Source: Haemophilus quentini (GTDB lineage: Bacteria > Pseudomonadota > Gammaproteobacteria > Enterobacterales > Pasteurellaceae). From it: DNA of 64,000 nucleotides. Both the position numbers and the translations under genes were made by a program. The notes beneath the pieces are model-generated. The model did not search any database. It was not told where the DNA came from and saw only the letters and a list, made by a program, of their open reading frames with translations. Location: positions 30,346-94,345 of the forward strand of contig MDJB01000057.1 of NCBI GenBank assembly GCA_001752465.1, in the 5' to 3' direction. The first letter of the stretch is position 1. Every line of letters starts with the position of its first letter. Shown one piece after another: positions 1-9,920 of this stretch.

Positions 1-135
1 AATCCTCGCTGCCCTTATGCAACCGAATACTGTCGACAAGTCGAACCTCAATTGCATAATATCGGTTCGCGTAAAGTAAAATGCCATACTCCGCTGAACG
101 AGCAAGGCAATCCCGTTGAATATCAAGGAGCTTAA
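1..135 (+). CDS. dppD: DppD C-terminal fragment, dipeptide ABC transporter ATPase (cut by window edge)
   Basis: The frame is open from base 1 to a TAA at 133-135 and encodes the last 44 residues of a peptide-transporter ATPase. The visible tail contains NPRCPYATEYC and a later KCH, the cysteine-rich C-terminal segment typical of DppD/OppD proteins. The two-base gap to dppF, whose Shine-Dalgarno AAGGAG (125-130) lies inside this tail, indicates translational coupling within one dpp operon. The N-terminal nucleotide-binding domain lies outside the window. DppD is preferred over OppD because the following gene is clearly DppF-like. Confidence 0.8.
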   Translation, partial: NPRCPYATEYCRQVEPQLHNIGSRKVKCHTPLNEQGNPVEYQGA

Positions 136-137
136 TA

Positions 138-1121
138 ATGACGAATGAAGTAAAAGAAAATGCGCCATTATTAAATGCGATTGGCTTAAAAAAATATTAC
201 CCTGTAAAAAAAGGCTTATTTGCAAAACCACAGCAAGTAAAAGCGTTAGATGGTGTCTCTTTTCAGCTTGAACGAGGTAAAACTTTAGCTGTCGTGGGGG
301 AATCAGGTTGTGGAAAATCAACGCTAGGGCGTTTGCTAACCATGATTGAACAACCAACGGAAGGCAAATTGTATTACAAAGGGCACAATTTTTTAGAAAA
401 TGCTCCTGAAACAAAGGCGCTGCGTCGTAAAAAAATTCAAATTGTTTTCCAAAATCCTTATGCGTCATTAAATCCACGCAAAAAAATTGGTTCAATTTTG
501 GAAGAACCATTGATCATCAATACAAAACTTTCTGCCAAAGAACGTCGAGAAAAAGTCTTATCAATGATGGAAAAAGTAGGATTACGCGCTGAATTTTATG
601 ATCGTTATCCTCACATGTTCTCAGGCGGACAACGCCAGCGTATTGCCATCGCTCGTGGTTTAATGTTAGATCCTGATGTTGTCGTTGCCGATGAGCCTGT
701 TTCTGCATTGGATGTTTCCGTGCGTGCGCAAGTACTGAATTTAATGATGGATTTACAAGATGAATTAGGCTTGTCTTACGTGTTCATTTCACACGATCTT
801 TCTGTGGTAGAGCATATCGCCGATGAAGTGATGGTGATGTATCTAGGTCGTTGTGTCGAAAAAGGGACAACAGAGCAAATCTTCTCTAATCCTCAACATC
901 CTTATACCAAAGCGTTACTTTCAGCAACACCACGTTTGTCACCAAACTTGCGCCGTGAGCGTATTAAGCTGACAGGCGAATTACCAAGCCCGATTAATCC
1001 GCCAAAAGGCTGTGCATTTAATCCTCGTTGTTGGAAAGCGACAGAAAAATGTCGTGAAAATCAACCACACTTGGAACAACATACTGATGGAAAATTAATC
1101 GCTTGTTTCCATATTGATTAA
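138..1121 (+). CDS. dppF: Dipeptide ABC transporter ATP-binding protein DppF
   Basis: This is one of the two cytoplasmic ATPases that energise dipeptide uptake through the DppBC channel. The 327-residue protein shows a Walker A motif GESGCGKST (about residues 54-62), the ABC signature FSGGQRQRIAIA (about 160-171), Walker B VVVADEP and the switch region FISHDLSVV. The C-terminal oligopeptide-transporter extension carries CAFNPRCW and a final C. Length and sequence match enterobacterial DppF closely. It is the last gene of its operon; the convergent ligase gene begins 29 bp beyond the stop and I see no clear hairpin between them. Confidence 0.93.
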   Translation: MTNEVKENAPLLNAIGLKKYYPVKKGLFAKPQQVKALDGVSFQLERGKTLAVVGESGCGKSTLGRLLTMIEQPTEGKLYYKGHNFLENAPETKALRRKKIQIVFQNPYASLNPRKKIGSILEEPLIINTKLSAKERREKVLSMMEKVGLRAEFYDRYPHMFSGGQRQRIAIARGLMLDPDVVVADEPVSALDVSVRAQVLNLMMDLQDELGLSYVFISHDLSVVEHIADEVMVMYLGRCVEKGTTEQIFSNPQHPYTKALLSATPRLSPNLRRERIKLTGELPSPINPPKGCAFNPRCWKATEKCRENQPHLEQHTDGKLIACFHID

Positions 1122-1149
1122 ATTCATTTTGTCAGATTTACAAATAGGT

Positions 1150-1956
1150 TCATTTTTTCTCTCGCCAATAGGTTGCAAATCGAGGTTTTCCACTATTCGT
1201 AAGGCCTCGATATTTATAAGTAATCAAGGATCCTATCGGAGGGGGATTTTCTCGTTCGTTTAAATTAAAACCCGAACCGATTTTAAATTCTCCCCGATGA
1301 TTTTTACAAGTTAAAGCGCCCATCACATTTTCAAATTGTCCTTTGCCTTTATGGTATGCAATAACCGTACATTCTTCATCTTGAGTTGTTTTCAATTTTA
1401 AAATCCGATGGGTACGTTTTCGTTCATAAGGTGCATGAGGATCTCGAACAACGACGCCTTCCCCCTTCAAAGATTCGATTTGATTAAGAAACTCATATAA
1501 ATGCGCTTTATCTCTTACTGGAATTTGTTCAATAATTTCAATATAAGTCGTAGAATGTTCAAGTAAATACGCTTTCAATTTAGCCAAACGATCAAATAAA
1601 TTGCCTTCTGCATCAGGCACATCAAAAACATACAATTTCAGTTTTTCCCAACTATCGCCTTTAAAAGATTTTGTGATTGATGAAATTTCCTCAAAATGAT
1701 TTCGCTCACTAAATAATTCACCATCAATCGCAAAAGGCGGAAAATCCTTAGTGAAATAGGCTGGCGGTGATAAACGTTGCCCTTGTCGAGTTAATAATTG
1801 CTTTCCATCCCAATAACCGCGTACACCATCTAACTTTTCAGACATCACCCAACCTTCTATTGATTGATTATCGTAGGTATGAAGAAGCATTAAATCTGTG
1901 TTAGCCAAAGCGAAAGAGCTCACGAAGAAAAGTAACAAAGTGCAGTAAAATTTCAT
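1150..1956 (-). CDS. Secreted ATP-dependent DNA ligase
   Basis: A minimal ATP-dependent DNA ligase that seals nicks in duplex DNA. The nucleotidyltransferase motifs are in order: motif I EKLDGVRG with the adenylated lysine at residue 41, motif III AIDGELF, motif IV EGVVVRDP and motif V LKLK, followed by a short OB-type domain. The 268-residue protein starts with a clear signal peptide (hydrophobic residues 5-18, likely cleavage after ALA), so it should be periplasmic. Haemophilus is known to encode such a small ATP ligase in addition to its NAD-dependent replicative enzyme. It stands alone, convergent with dppF and divergent from gmhA. Its physiological role is not settled; a link to DNA uptake is inference. 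Confidence 0.9.
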   Translation of the reverse strand: MKFYCTLLLFFVSSFALANTDLMLLHTYDNQSIEGWVMSEKLDGVRGYWDGKQLLTRQGQRLSPPAYFTKDFPPFAIDGELFSERNHFEEISSITKSFKGDSWEKLKLYVFDVPDAEGNLFDRLAKLKAYLLEHSTTYIEIIEQIPVRDKAHLYEFLNQIESLKGEGVVVRDPHAPYERKRTHRILKLKTTQDEECTVIAYHKGKGQFENVMGALTCKNHRGEFKIGSGFNLNERENPPPIGSLITYKYRGLTNSGKPRFATYWREKK

Positions 1957-2085
1957 GACGTTTTTGTAAATTTAAGTGCTGGTCATTTTTCTCAGAATAC
2001 GTTTATCAGGAATAATCCCAAAGCACGTAAATTCATTATTACGATCTAAATCGCAAAAAATCATTACTTCATCGGAAAAAGATGA

Positions 2086-2748
<663 letters not shown>

Positions 2749-2776
2749 AGTGCGGTTGATTTCAAGCGAGTTTTTA

Positions 2777-2804
2777 AAATCCCAAAATTTTTTGGGATTT
2801 TTTA
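2777..2804 (+). terminator. Intrinsic terminator after gmhA
   Basis: The arms AAATCCCA and TGGGATTT enclose a short AT loop and are followed by a T-rich tract. The hairpin separates gmhA from the art operon. Confidence 0.75.
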
Positions 2805-2813
2805 TTAATTGCA

Positions 2814-2843
2814 CTTGCATAATTATGCATAAAAATGTAATAT
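2814..2843 (+). promoter_or_regulatory. artP promoter overlapped by ArgR-like operator
   Basis: A -35 hexamer TTGCAT (2815-2820) and -10 TAATAT (2838-2843) are separated by 17 bp. The perfect palindrome TGCATAATTATGCA (2816-2829) covers the -35 region. It resembles the ARG box (TGAAT-N4-ATTCA) with one symmetric change in each half. A weaker second half-match lies at about 2836-2850. Arginine repression of the art genes is known in E. coli; ArgR binding here is inferred. Confidence 0.5.
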
Positions 2844-2874
2844 TTTTTCATCTTATAAAGCATAGAGAAGAAAA

Positions 2875-3606
2875 ATGGCTATTCGTGTTAAAAATCTCAA
2901 TTTCTTTTACGGTTCATCACAAGCGTTATTTGATATTAACCTTGAAGCAGAAGAAGGCGATACCGTTGTGTTGCTGGGTCCAAGTGGCGCAGGCAAAAGT
3001 ACATTAATTCGTACATTAAATTTGTTAGAAGTGCCAAAATCTGGCGAATTAAGCATTGCAAACAATGAATTTAATTTATCTAACGCAATGGCAAATCCCA
3101 AAGCAATCAGACAACTACGTCAAGATGTAGGAATGGTGTTTCAACAATATCATCTTTGGCCGCACTTAACGGTAATTGAAAACTTAATTGAAGCACCAAT
3201 GAAAGTACGTGGTGTGAGTGAAAATGAAGCTAAAGCCGATGCAATGGAATTGTTAAAACGTTTACGTTTAGAACAACTTGCCGATCGCTTTCCATTACAT
3301 TTATCAGGCGGTCAGCAACAACGTGTTGCAATAGCCCGCGCACTGATGATGAAACCACAAGTTCTGTTATTTGATGAACCAACGGCTGCATTAGATCCAG
3401 AAATTACGGCGCAAGTTGTAGATATTATTAAAGAATTACAAGAAACTAGCATTACGCAAGTGATTGTAACCCACGAAGTCAATGTGGCGCAAAAAGTGGC
3501 GACAAAAGTCGTCTATATGGAACAAGGTAAAATCGTCGAAATGGGCTCGGCAGATTGCTTTGAAAATCCAAAAACGGAACAATTTAAACACTATCTTTCT
3601 CACTAG
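2875..3606 (+). CDS. artP: Arginine ABC transporter ATP-binding protein ArtP
   Basis: ATPase subunit of the arginine uptake system. The 243 residues contain Walker [10 protein letters not shown] (about 38-46), signature [12 protein letters not shown], Walker [13 protein letters not shown] and the switch histidine in VTHEV, as in polar amino-acid transporter ATPases. It is the first gene of artPIQM, preceded by an arginine-box-like promoter and followed 17 bp later by artI. The assignment to arginine, rather than another polar amino acid, rests on gene order and overall resemblance to the E. coli art operon. Confidence 0.92.
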   Translation: MAIRVKNLNFFYGSSQALFDINLEAEEGDTVVLLGPSGAGKSTLIRTLNLLEVPKSGELSIANNEFNLSNAMANPKAIRQLRQDVGMVFQQYHLWPHLTVIENLIEAPMKVRGVSENEAKADAMELLKRLRLEQLADRFPLHLSGGQQQRVAIARALMMKPQVLLFDEPTAALDPEITAQVVDIIKELQETSITQVIVTHEVNVAQKVATKVVYMEQGKIVEMGSADCFENPKTEQFKHYLSH

Positions 3607-3623
3607 AAAATAAGGAGCTTACG

Positions 3624-4343
3624 ATGAAAAAAACATTATTAACTACCATTTTATTGGGATCATCTATTGCTGCAAGCGCACAAGAGCTTACTTTTGCGAT
3701 GGAACCTAGCTATCCACCATTTGAAACCACAAATGAACAAGGCGAAATTATCGGGTTTGATGTTGATGTGGCGAATGCAATTTGTCAAGAAATTCAAGCA
3801 ACCTGTAAATTCAAAGGGGAAGCCTTTGATGCGTTAATTCCAAATTTAAAAGCAAAACGTTTTGATGCTTCAATTTCCGCTATTGATATTACTGATGCTC
3901 GTGCAAAACAGGTTTTATTCTCTGATGCGTATTACGACAGCACAGCAAGCTATGTTGCTCTTAAAGGCAAAGCGACATTAAAAAGTGCAAAAAATGTAGG
4001 TGTTCAAAATGGCACCACATTCCAACAATATACCGTAGCGGAAACCAAGCAATATAGTCCAAAATCCTATGCAAGTTTACAAAGCGCAATTTTAGACTTA
4101 AAGAGCGGTAGAATTGATATGATTTTTGGTGATACTGCAGTACTTGCAGATATGATTAGCAAAGAACCAGAAATGCAATTTATTGGCGAAAAAGTAGCAA
4201 ATAAAAAATATTTTGGTAATGGTTTAGGCATTGCGATGCATAAATCAAATAAAGAATTAGCAGAGCAATTAAACAAAGGTTTAGCTGCAATTAAAGCAAA
4301 TGGTGAATACCAAAAAATCTATGATAAATGGATGACAAAATAA
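3624..4343 (+). CDS. artI: Arginine-binding periplasmic protein ArtI
   Basis: Periplasmic solute-binding protein that delivers arginine to ArtQM. The 239-residue precursor begins [19 protein letters not shown], a typical cleavable signal peptide, and continues into a family-3 solute-binding fold ([31 protein letters not shown]). A Shine-Dalgarno AAGGAG lies 6-8 bp before the ATG. It sits between the ATPase and permease genes, as in other art operons; artQ starts 3 bp after its stop. Confidence 0.92.
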   Translation: MKKTLLTTILLGSSIAASAQELTFAMEPSYPPFETTNEQGEIIGFDVDVANAICQEIQATCKFKGEAFDALIPNLKAKRFDASISAIDITDARAKQVLFSDAYYDSTASYVALKGKATLKSAKNVGVQNGTTFQQYTVAETKQYSPKSYASLQSAILDLKSGRIDMIFGDTAVLADMISKEPEMQFIGEKVANKKYFGNGLGIAMHKSNKELAEQLNKGLAAIKANGEYQKIYDKWMTK

Positions 4344-4346
4344 TCT

Positions 4347-5012
4347 ATGAGTTATGATTTTCTTTCTTTGATGCTTACCGCAGCCCTAATGACTTTAGGG
4401 CTTGCGGTCTGTTCATTAATCCTAGGATTATTTTTAAGCCTAATTTTTGCCGTACTTGAAGCAAATCGTTTTGTTGGTAAACCAACGGCAGTACTCATTG
4501 CCTTGTTGCGTGGCTTACCTGAAATTCTCGTTGTCTTACTCGTGTATTTTGGTTCTACTGAATTAGTAGAAATGCTAACAGGAGAATACATTGAATTTGA
4601 GGCATTTGGCTGCGGTGTATTTGCACTTTCTCTTATTTTTGCAGCTTATGCTTCACAAACATTACGTGGTGCAATTCAAGCTATCCCGAAAGGTCAATGG
4701 GAATCAGGTGCAGCCCTAGGGTTAAGCAAAAGCTATACCTTTATTCACATTGTTATGCCACAAGTATGGCGTCACGCTTTACCGGGTTTAAGCAATCAAT
4801 GGCTTGTATTACTAAAAGATACGGCATTGGTTTCATTAATTGGCGTAGATGATTTAATGCGCCAAGCGGATCTGATTAATACCAACACTCATCAGCCTTT
4901 TACTTGGTACGGTATTGCTGCGTTAATTTATTTAGCGGTAACATTAATTAGCCAAGTTGGTATTCGAAAATTAGAGCTACGTTTTACTCGTTTTGAAAGG
5001 GGTGTGAAATAA
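4347..5012 (+). CDS. artQ: Arginine ABC transporter permease ArtQ
   Basis: Inner-membrane permease of the arginine transporter, 221 residues with about five hydrophobic segments. The EAA-type loop that docks the ATPase is visible as [16 protein letters not shown]. Gene order artP-artI-artQ-artM and the one-base overlap with artM (base 5012) indicate translational coupling. The His/Glu/Gln permease family is certain; arginine specificity comes from context. Confidence 0.9.
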   Translation: MSYDFLSLMLTAALMTLGLAVCSLILGLFLSLIFAVLEANRFVGKPTAVLIALLRGLPEILVVLLVYFGSTELVEMLTGEYIEFEAFGCGVFALSLIFAAYASQTLRGAIQAIPKGQWESGAALGLSKSYTFIHIVMPQVWRHALPGLSNQWLVLLKDTALVSLIGVDDLMRQADLINTNTHQPFTWYGIAALIYLAVTLISQVGIRKLELRFTRFERGVK

Positions 5013-5695
5013 TGTTTCAAGAATATTTAAGCGTGATCGCACAAGGGATTCCAACGAGTTTGTTGCTGACAGTCGTATCGTTGCTGATTGCCTTCTGTTT
5101 GGCATTATTTCTCACCTTTTTGCTTTCAATGGAAAACAAATGGGTAAAAATAGCGGTTAATTTATACCTTACTTTATTCACTGGTACGCCACTGTTAGTA
5201 CAGTTCTTTTTAATTTATGCAGGACCAGGCCAATTCCAATGGATTATTGACAGCCCATTATGGTATGTCTTATCCAATGCCTGGTTCTGTGCTGCATTAG
5301 CTTTAGCGCTAAACAGTGCAGCCTACTCTACCCAATTATTTCATGGTGCTGTGAAAGCTATTCCAAAAGGACAATGGGAAAGTTGTGTCGCATTAGGACT
5401 AAACCGCATACAAACTTTAAAAGTTTTAATTCCTTATGCCTTAAAACGTGCATTGCCGTCTTACAGTAACGAAATCATTTTGGTATTTAAAGGCACGGCA
5501 TTAGCATCCACTATTACGATTATGGATATTATGGGTTACGCTCGCCAACTTTATGGCACAGAATATGATGCACTGACAATTTACGGCATTACGGGCGGTA
5601 TCTATTTAATTATTACGGGTATTGCAACTTTATTGCTACGTAAATTAGAGAAAAAAGTGTTGGCATTTGAACGTTTTGAAGTAAGAAAAGCATAA
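5012..5695 (+). CDS. artM: Arginine ABC transporter permease ArtM
   Basis: Second permease subunit, 227 residues, predicted to pair with ArtQ. It has the same hydrophobic layout and an EAA loop [16 protein letters not shown]. Its ATG overlaps the artQ stop codon. An uptake signal begins at its last base (5695-5703), and a strong hairpin terminator follows, so the operon ends here. Confidence 0.9.
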   Translation: MFQEYLSVIAQGIPTSLLLTVVSLLIAFCLALFLTFLLSMENKWVKIAVNLYLTLFTGTPLLVQFFLIYAGPGQFQWIIDSPLWYVLSNAWFCAALALALNSAAYSTQLFHGAVKAIPKGQWESCVALGLNRIQTLKVLIPYALKRALPSYSNEIILVFKGTALASTITIMDIMGYARQLYGTEYDALTIYGITGGIYLIITGIATLLLRKLEKKVLAFERFEVRKA

Positions 5696-5722
5696 AGTGC
5701 GGTAAAATCTTTAGTCATTTTT

Positions 5723-5750
5723 AAATCCCAACCTAGGTTGGGATTTTTTA
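5723..5750 (+). terminator. Intrinsic terminator of artPIQM
   Basis: A perfect 24-bp palindrome (5723-5746) whose arms are AAATCCCAACCT and its complement, followed by further T residues. It is a strong Rho-independent terminator. Confidence 0.85.
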
Positions 5751-5857
5751 TATTTTAATGTGATAGTTTTCTCAAACAACTATTGAAAAATAAGATTTCT
5801 CGAGAATTTTTAACCGCACTTTTGGTCAACTATTTTCTACTCCGCCCTAAAACGAAT

Positions 5858-5886
5858 AACGGTGATCACCTTAGACGATCACCGTT
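5858..5886 (-). terminator. Hairpin downstream of the Opa-like gene
   Basis: The arms AACGGTGATC and GATCACCGTT (10 bp) enclose a 9-nt loop, 43 bp beyond the stop of the minus-strand barrel gene. The T tract on the minus strand is weak and interrupted, so termination is likely but not certain. Confidence 0.55.
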
Positions 5887-5928
5887 AAATTAAAGTGTTT
5901 AATAAAAGGATTTTACGTATTGTAAAAA

Positions 5929-6441
5929 TTAGAATCCGTAACCCACACCAACTTTCGCACCATAGTTATTAACTTTGGTATTATCAAAACTACCTAGACG
6001 ATTGTATTCAACACCGCCATTTGCATACCAGTTACCATCTAATTTATATTTAGCACCCGCTACAACACCATAGCCAATTTTAGTTTCAGAAGAACTTTTA
6101 TATACTTGGTTAGCTCTATTATCATATTTGAATTGGTTAGCTGCAACACGAGCACCTACATAAGGTTCAACTTTAGAATTTGTATCAAAATCATATAATA
6201 CTGATGCACCTAAACCGTGAATTGTCGCACCATCAACTTTTCCATGATGAGTATAATCACCCGCAACACGCGTATTTCCTAATTTATAACCAACCGCTAC
6301 ACGAGGTTCAATTCGAGTATTATTACTACCGTTTGCTTTAGTTTGAGATAAACCGATATCGCCTTCAGCATAGATATTCGCATTTGCAACAGAAGCAAAG
6401 GCAAATGCACCAACAATAACTGCTAATAAAGATTTTTTCAT
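5929..6441 (-). CDS. Opa-family small outer-membrane beta-barrel protein
   Basis: A 170-residue precursor with signal peptide MKKSLLAVIVGAFAFASVANA, followed by alternating short strands rich in Gly, Tyr and Asn and ending in Tyr-Gly-Phe, the C-terminal aromatic signature of outer-membrane barrels. Segments such as RVAVGYKLGNTRV and VEPYVGARVAANQF resemble the opacity (Opa)/OmpX-like eight-stranded porin family. No tetranucleotide or pentanucleotide repeats are present in or before the gene, so phase variation is not indicated. Function is unproven; adhesion or serum resistance would be a guess from the family. Confidence 0.75.
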   Translation of the reverse strand: MKKSLLAVIVGAFAFASVANANIYAEGDIGLSQTKANGSNNTRIEPRVAVGYKLGNTRVAGDYTHHGKVDGATIHGLGASVLYDFDTNSKVEPYVGARVAANQFKYDNRANQVYKSSSETKIGYGVVAGAKYKLDGNWYANGGVEYNRLGSFDNTKVNNYGAKVGVGYGF

Positions 6442-6491
6442 TGGATAACTCCTTTATTTATTGAATAAACTGGGAAAATATATCACAAAAA

Positions 6492-7007
6492 TTATTCTGT
6501 TTCATCGACAAAAACTAATTTTCCCTTACATTTTCTACATAAATATTCAATCTTTTCTCTTACTATTCTATTATGTCGGCGAATACTTAGAAAATGTGGT
6601 TGGCACGCACAACGATATTCAAAGGTTTTACCCTGCACATTTTTTATATCAAATTGATGGCAAGTATCCGCAGGAAGCTTAAAAATTTCATTCATTACAA
6701 GCTGCCACTCTTTCCCATGAGGTTTTACACGACCAAACATTTGATACACAATCAAATGCGCAAGCTCATGTGGCACGACTTGTCGAATAAATTCATCCGA
6801 ATTTTCTAATAACAAAGTGCGGTTAAATTTTATTTCATTTTTTTGTAGGTAAGCCACGCCTGCCTTTATTCCACGCAACTCATAATTTACCTCAGGCATT
6901 GTAAATTTTCGCTTAAAATAAGCCTCAGCAAGCTGCAAAGATTGATTCAATTTACGTTGCACTTGCATTTTTAAATGACGAAATGGAATTTGCTCTATTG
7001 ATGTCAT
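6492..7007 (-). CDS. sprT: SprT-like zinc metalloprotein
   Basis: A 171-residue SprT-family protein with a zinc-protease motif HELAH (His80, Glu81, His84) and a C-terminal zinc ribbon made of C-A-C and CRKC. E. coli SprT is poorly characterised; eukaryotic Spartan relatives cleave DNA-protein crosslinks. An uptake signal lies inside the gene (6815-6823). It follows metK on the same strand but a terminator separates them, so it probably has its own promoter. The family call is firm; the cellular role is unknown. Confidence 0.87.
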   Translation of the reverse strand: MTSIEQIPFRHLKMQVQRKLNQSLQLAEAYFKRKFTMPEVNYELRGIKAGVAYLQKNEIKFNRTLLLENSDEFIRQVVPHELAHLIVYQMFGRVKPHGKEWQLVMNEIFKLPADTCHQFDIKNVQGKTFEYRCACQPHFLSIRRHNRIVREKIEYLCRKCKGKLVFVDETE

Positions 7008-7018
7008 GATTGAAAAGA

Positions 7019-7042
7019 AAAAACCGCTAGATAAGCGGCTTT
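7019..7042 (-). terminator. Intrinsic terminator of metK
   Basis: On the minus strand GCCGC and GCGGT flank a 7-nt loop and are followed by a run of six T, 30-50 bp after the metK stop. Confidence 0.7.
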
Positions 7043-7071
7043 TATATAATTTACTAAATTAAAAAATAAGA

Positions 7072-8226
7072 TTATTTTAATCCTGCTGCAACACGTAATT
7101 CTGCTGCACGATCCACTTTTTCCCAAGGGAATTGCTCACGACCGAAATGACCATAAGCTGCCGTTTCACGATAGATTGGTTGAATTAAATCTAACATTTT
7201 AATCAAGCCATAAGGACGTAAATCAAAGAATTCACGAACTAATGACACTAATAATTCATTCGCAACTTTTCCAGTTCCAAAGGTTTCGACCATAATAGAT
7301 GTTGGATCAGCCACACCAATTGCATAAGAAAGTTGGATTTCACAACGGTCTGCCAAACCAGCTGCAACAATATTTTTTGCGACATAACGTGCAGCATAAG
7401 CTGCTGAACGGTCAACTTTAGATGGATCTTTTCCTGAGAATGCGCCACCACCGTGACGAGCGGCACCACCGTAAGTATCTACGATAATTTTACGACCAGT
7501 TAAACCACAATCCCCCATAGGTCCACCAATAACAAAACGGCCAGTCGGGTTAATGAAGAATTTTGTTTCTTTAGAAAGCCATTCGCTTGGTAATACAGGT
7601 TTGATAATTTCTTCCATCACACCTTCATGTAAATCTTTTTGGCTAACTTCTTCAGAATGTTGAGTAGAAAGCACAACCGCATCCACACCAATAATTTTAT
7701 TATCTTCATATTTTAACGTTACTTGGCTTTTTGCATCTGGGCGTAACCATGCTAATTTACCGCTTTTACGCACTTCAGCTTGTTTTTCCATTAAACGATG
7801 TGCATAAGTAATAGCCGCTGGCATTAATACATCCGTTTCATTGGTAGCATAACCAAACATAATACCTTGGTCGCCTGCGCCTTGATCTAATGGATTTTCA
7901 CGATCAACGCCTTGATTAATATCTGCAGATTGTTTACCAATCGCATTAAGCACCGCACAAGAATGACCATCAAACCCCATTTCAGAATGTTCATAACCAA
8001 TATCACAAATCACTTTACGCGTTAAATTCTCAATATCGACCCATGCTGATGTTGTAATTTCACCGCCCACCAATGCCATACCAGTTTTTACATAAGTCTC
8101 ACAAGCTACACGTGCTTTTGGATCTTGTTTTAGGATTTCATCAAGTACTGCATCAGAAATTTGATCGGCAATTTTATCTGGATGCCCTTCAGATACAGAT
8201 TCAGATGTAAATAAATAGCTAGACAT
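7072..8226 (-). CDS. metK: S-adenosylmethionine synthetase MetK
   Basis: Makes S-adenosylmethionine from methionine and ATP. The 384-residue protein contains the ATP-binding SEGHPDK near residue 15, [11 protein letters not shown], and the phosphate loop [16 protein letters not shown]. Length is that of the bacterial family. The start at 8226 is supported by GAGAGAA upstream on the minus strand. Three tandem Met-box octamers lie in the leader, indicating repression by MetJ when SAM is abundant. Confidence 0.97.
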   Translation of the reverse strand: MSSYLFTSESVSEGHPDKIADQISDAVLDEILKQDPKARVACETYVKTGMALVGGEITTSAWVDIENLTRKVICDIGYEHSEMGFDGHSCAVLNAIGKQSADINQGVDRENPLDQGAGDQGIMFGYATNETDVLMPAAITYAHRLMEKQAEVRKSGKLAWLRPDAKSQVTLKYEDNKIIGVDAVVLSTQHSEEVSQKDLHEGVMEEIIKPVLPSEWLSKETKFFINPTGRFVIGGPMGDCGLTGRKIIVDTYGGAARHGGGAFSGKDPSKVDRSAAYAARYVAKNIVAAGLADRCEIQLSYAIGVADPTSIMVETFGTGKVANELLVSLVREFFDLRPYGLIKMLDLIQPIYRETAAYGHFGREQFPWEKVDRAAELRVAAGLK

Positions 8227-8252
8227 ATTTTCTCTCTTTTTCTTTTAAATTT

Positions 8253-8304
8253 AGATGTATTGACGTATAGACGGCTATAATACGTATTTTTGCTTAATAA
8301 GCAA
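8253..8304 (-). promoter_or_regulatory. metK promoter with three tandem MetJ boxes
   Basis: Read on the plus strand, the octamers AGATGTAT, TGACGTAT and AGACGGCT abut at 8253-8276, each close to the Met-box consensus AGACGTCT. Immediately upstream for metK are a -10 TATTAT (8282-8277) and a -35 TTGCTT (8304-8299) with 16-bp spacing on the minus strand. The operator therefore begins at the promoter and covers the transcription start. MetJ binding is inferred from the match and arrangement. Confidence 0.7.
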
Positions 8305-8310
8305 GCGCTA

Positions 8311-8892
8311 TTATTGATTAATCGTCGTAGGAATAGTCAACCAATTACGCAAAATTTGCTCTCCAAAGTCTGACATATAAGATTCTGGATGAAACTGGAC
8401 ACTATAAATTGGTAAAGATTTATGCTGCATAGCCATCACTACATCTTCATCACAAAGTGCGGTAATTTCTAGGCTATGAGGAAAATCTTCTTCCTGTACT
8501 GCCCAAGAATGGTATAAACCGATATTAAATTCAGTTGGAAGATCAAAAAACAATGGGGAATTTGACCGCACTTTTAATGTTCTTTTCTGCCCGTGACGAA
8601 CTTTCTCTAAGTTATACAATGTACCGCCAAAAAATTCACATAAGGTTTGATGCCCTAAACACACACCTAAAATAGATCTCTGCTGATAATATTTTTCCAA
8701 CATGGAAAAAAGTTGTGGATAAGCGCGTGGCACATCGGGTCCTGGCGAAATCAATATATGACTATAGTTCTCCGCTGTATTTTCTTTCAAATCTTCCACG
8801 TTTAAAACGTCATAAGGCACATTTAATTTTCGAATTAAATCCACCAAGTTAAAAGTAAAAGAATCGTGATTATTAATGATGAGTAATTTCAT
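8311..8892 (-). CDS. pabA: PabA/TrpG-type glutamine amidotransferase
   Basis: Class I glutamine amidotransferase that supplies ammonia to the chorismate enzyme. I chose the internal ATG at 8892 (MKLLIINNHDSFTFN), which matches the conserved start of the family; 19 further in-frame codons upstream look unrelated. The nucleophile is in GVCLGHQ and the catalytic His/Glu in QFHPES. It faces pabB with 56 bp between the starts, so the role in 4-amino-4-deoxychorismate synthesis is inferred from context; a TrpG identity is the alternative. Confidence 0.82.
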   Translation of the reverse strand: MKLLIINNHDSFTFNLVDLIRKLNVPYDVLNVEDLKENTAENYSHILISPGPDVPRAYPQLFSMLEKYYQQRSILGVCLGHQTLCEFFGGTLYNLEKVRHGQKRTLKVRSNSPLFFDLPTEFNIGLYHSWAVQEEDFPHSLEITALCDEDVVMAMQHKSLPIYSVQFHPESYMSDFGEQILRNWLTIPTTINQ

Positions 8893-8948
8893 AACCGCTC
8901 GGTATTCGTTATAATCGTGCAATTTTACGCAAAATAACATAAAGCACA

Positions 8949-9920
8949 ATGCAACATTTTATTAAACAGGCTAATCATTATGGCAAACAACGCACGCCAT
9001 TTTTCTTTCTTATTGATTTTGAAAAAGAAAAACCCTTGATTTGTCCTCTCGAAAATTCTGCACAACAAGGCATTTATTTTGATATTTTAGGGAAAAGAAA
9101 TAGCACAATTTTCCCACAACCTCTCCCTCTTAATTTTACCAAACATCCAATGCCCTTCTCGCGTTATCAACAAGGTTTTGAACTTGTTCAAAGTGAATTG
9201 CAAAAAGGCAATTCTTATTTATTAAATCTCACCTACCCCACTGAAATTTCAGGTAATCTGTCACTTGAACAGATTTTTTATCAAACCAATGCGCCTTATA
9301 AATTGTGGTTACAAGATCAATTTGTTTGCTTTTCGCCTGAATGTTTTGTCAATATTCGTGACAACAATATTTTTACCTATCCCATGAAAGGGACAATTAA
9401 TGCGTCTCTGCCCGATGCAGAAAATCAGTTACTCACAAATGAAAAAGAACAACGCGAGCATCACACAATTGTTGATTTAATGCGTAATGATTTATCCATG
9501 GTGGCAGAACACATTCAAGTGAAAAAATTTCGTTATATCGATCGCATCAAAACCCAGAAAGGCGAAATACTACAAACCAGTTCTGAAATTTGCGGAAAAT
9601 TGAATGAAAACTGGCAAAATCAAATTGGGGATATTTTAGCGAAACTCTTGCCTGCTGGTTCCATAAGTGGCGCCCCAAAAGAAAAAACCATGCAAATTAT
9701 TCAACAAGCAGAAAAACAAAAACGCGGTCATTACACAGGAATTTTTGGCATATTTGATGGTAAAACACTACAAAGTGCGGTGGCAATTCGATTTATTTCT
9801 CAAGTAGATGAAAAATTTTATTTTCATAGTGGAGGGGGAATTACCATTCATAGCAATGTGCAAGATGAATATGAAGAATTGTTAGAAAAAGTCTATTTAC
9901 CGATTGAAGGTGCTGATTAA
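8949..9920 (+). CDS. pabB: Aminodeoxychorismate synthase component I (short PabB)
   Basis: Chorismate-binding enzyme that, with the amidotransferase, makes 4-amino-4-deoxychorismate for folate. The motif YPMKGT carries the lysine characteristic of PabB (PIKGT in E. coli) rather than the alanine of anthranilate synthase. Further family motifs are DLMRNDL, LLPAGSISGAPKEKT and YTGIFG. At 323 residues it lacks most of the N-terminal domain of the roughly 450-residue E. coli enzyme. It overlaps the next gene by one base. Confidence 0.85.
   Translation: MQHFIKQANHYGKQRTPFFFLIDFEKEKPLICPLENSAQQGIYFDILGKRNSTIFPQPLPLNFTKHPMPFSRYQQGFELVQSELQKGNSYLLNLTYPTEISGNLSLEQIFYQTNAPYKLWLQDQFVCFSPECFVNIRDNNIFTYPMKGTINASLPDAENQLLTNEKEQREHHTIVDLMRNDLSMVAEHIQVKKFRYIDRIKTQKGEILQTSSEICGKLNENWQNQIGDILAKLLPAGSISGAPKEKTMQIIQQAEKQKRGHYTGIFGIFDGKTLQSAVAIRFISQVDEKFYFHSGGGITIHSNVQDEYEELLEKVYLPIEGAD

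Noticed and set aside
5929..6480. Phase-variable repeat tract at the Opa-like gene
   Set aside because: No tetra- or pentanucleotide repeat is present in or before the gene; none seen elsewhere in the window either.
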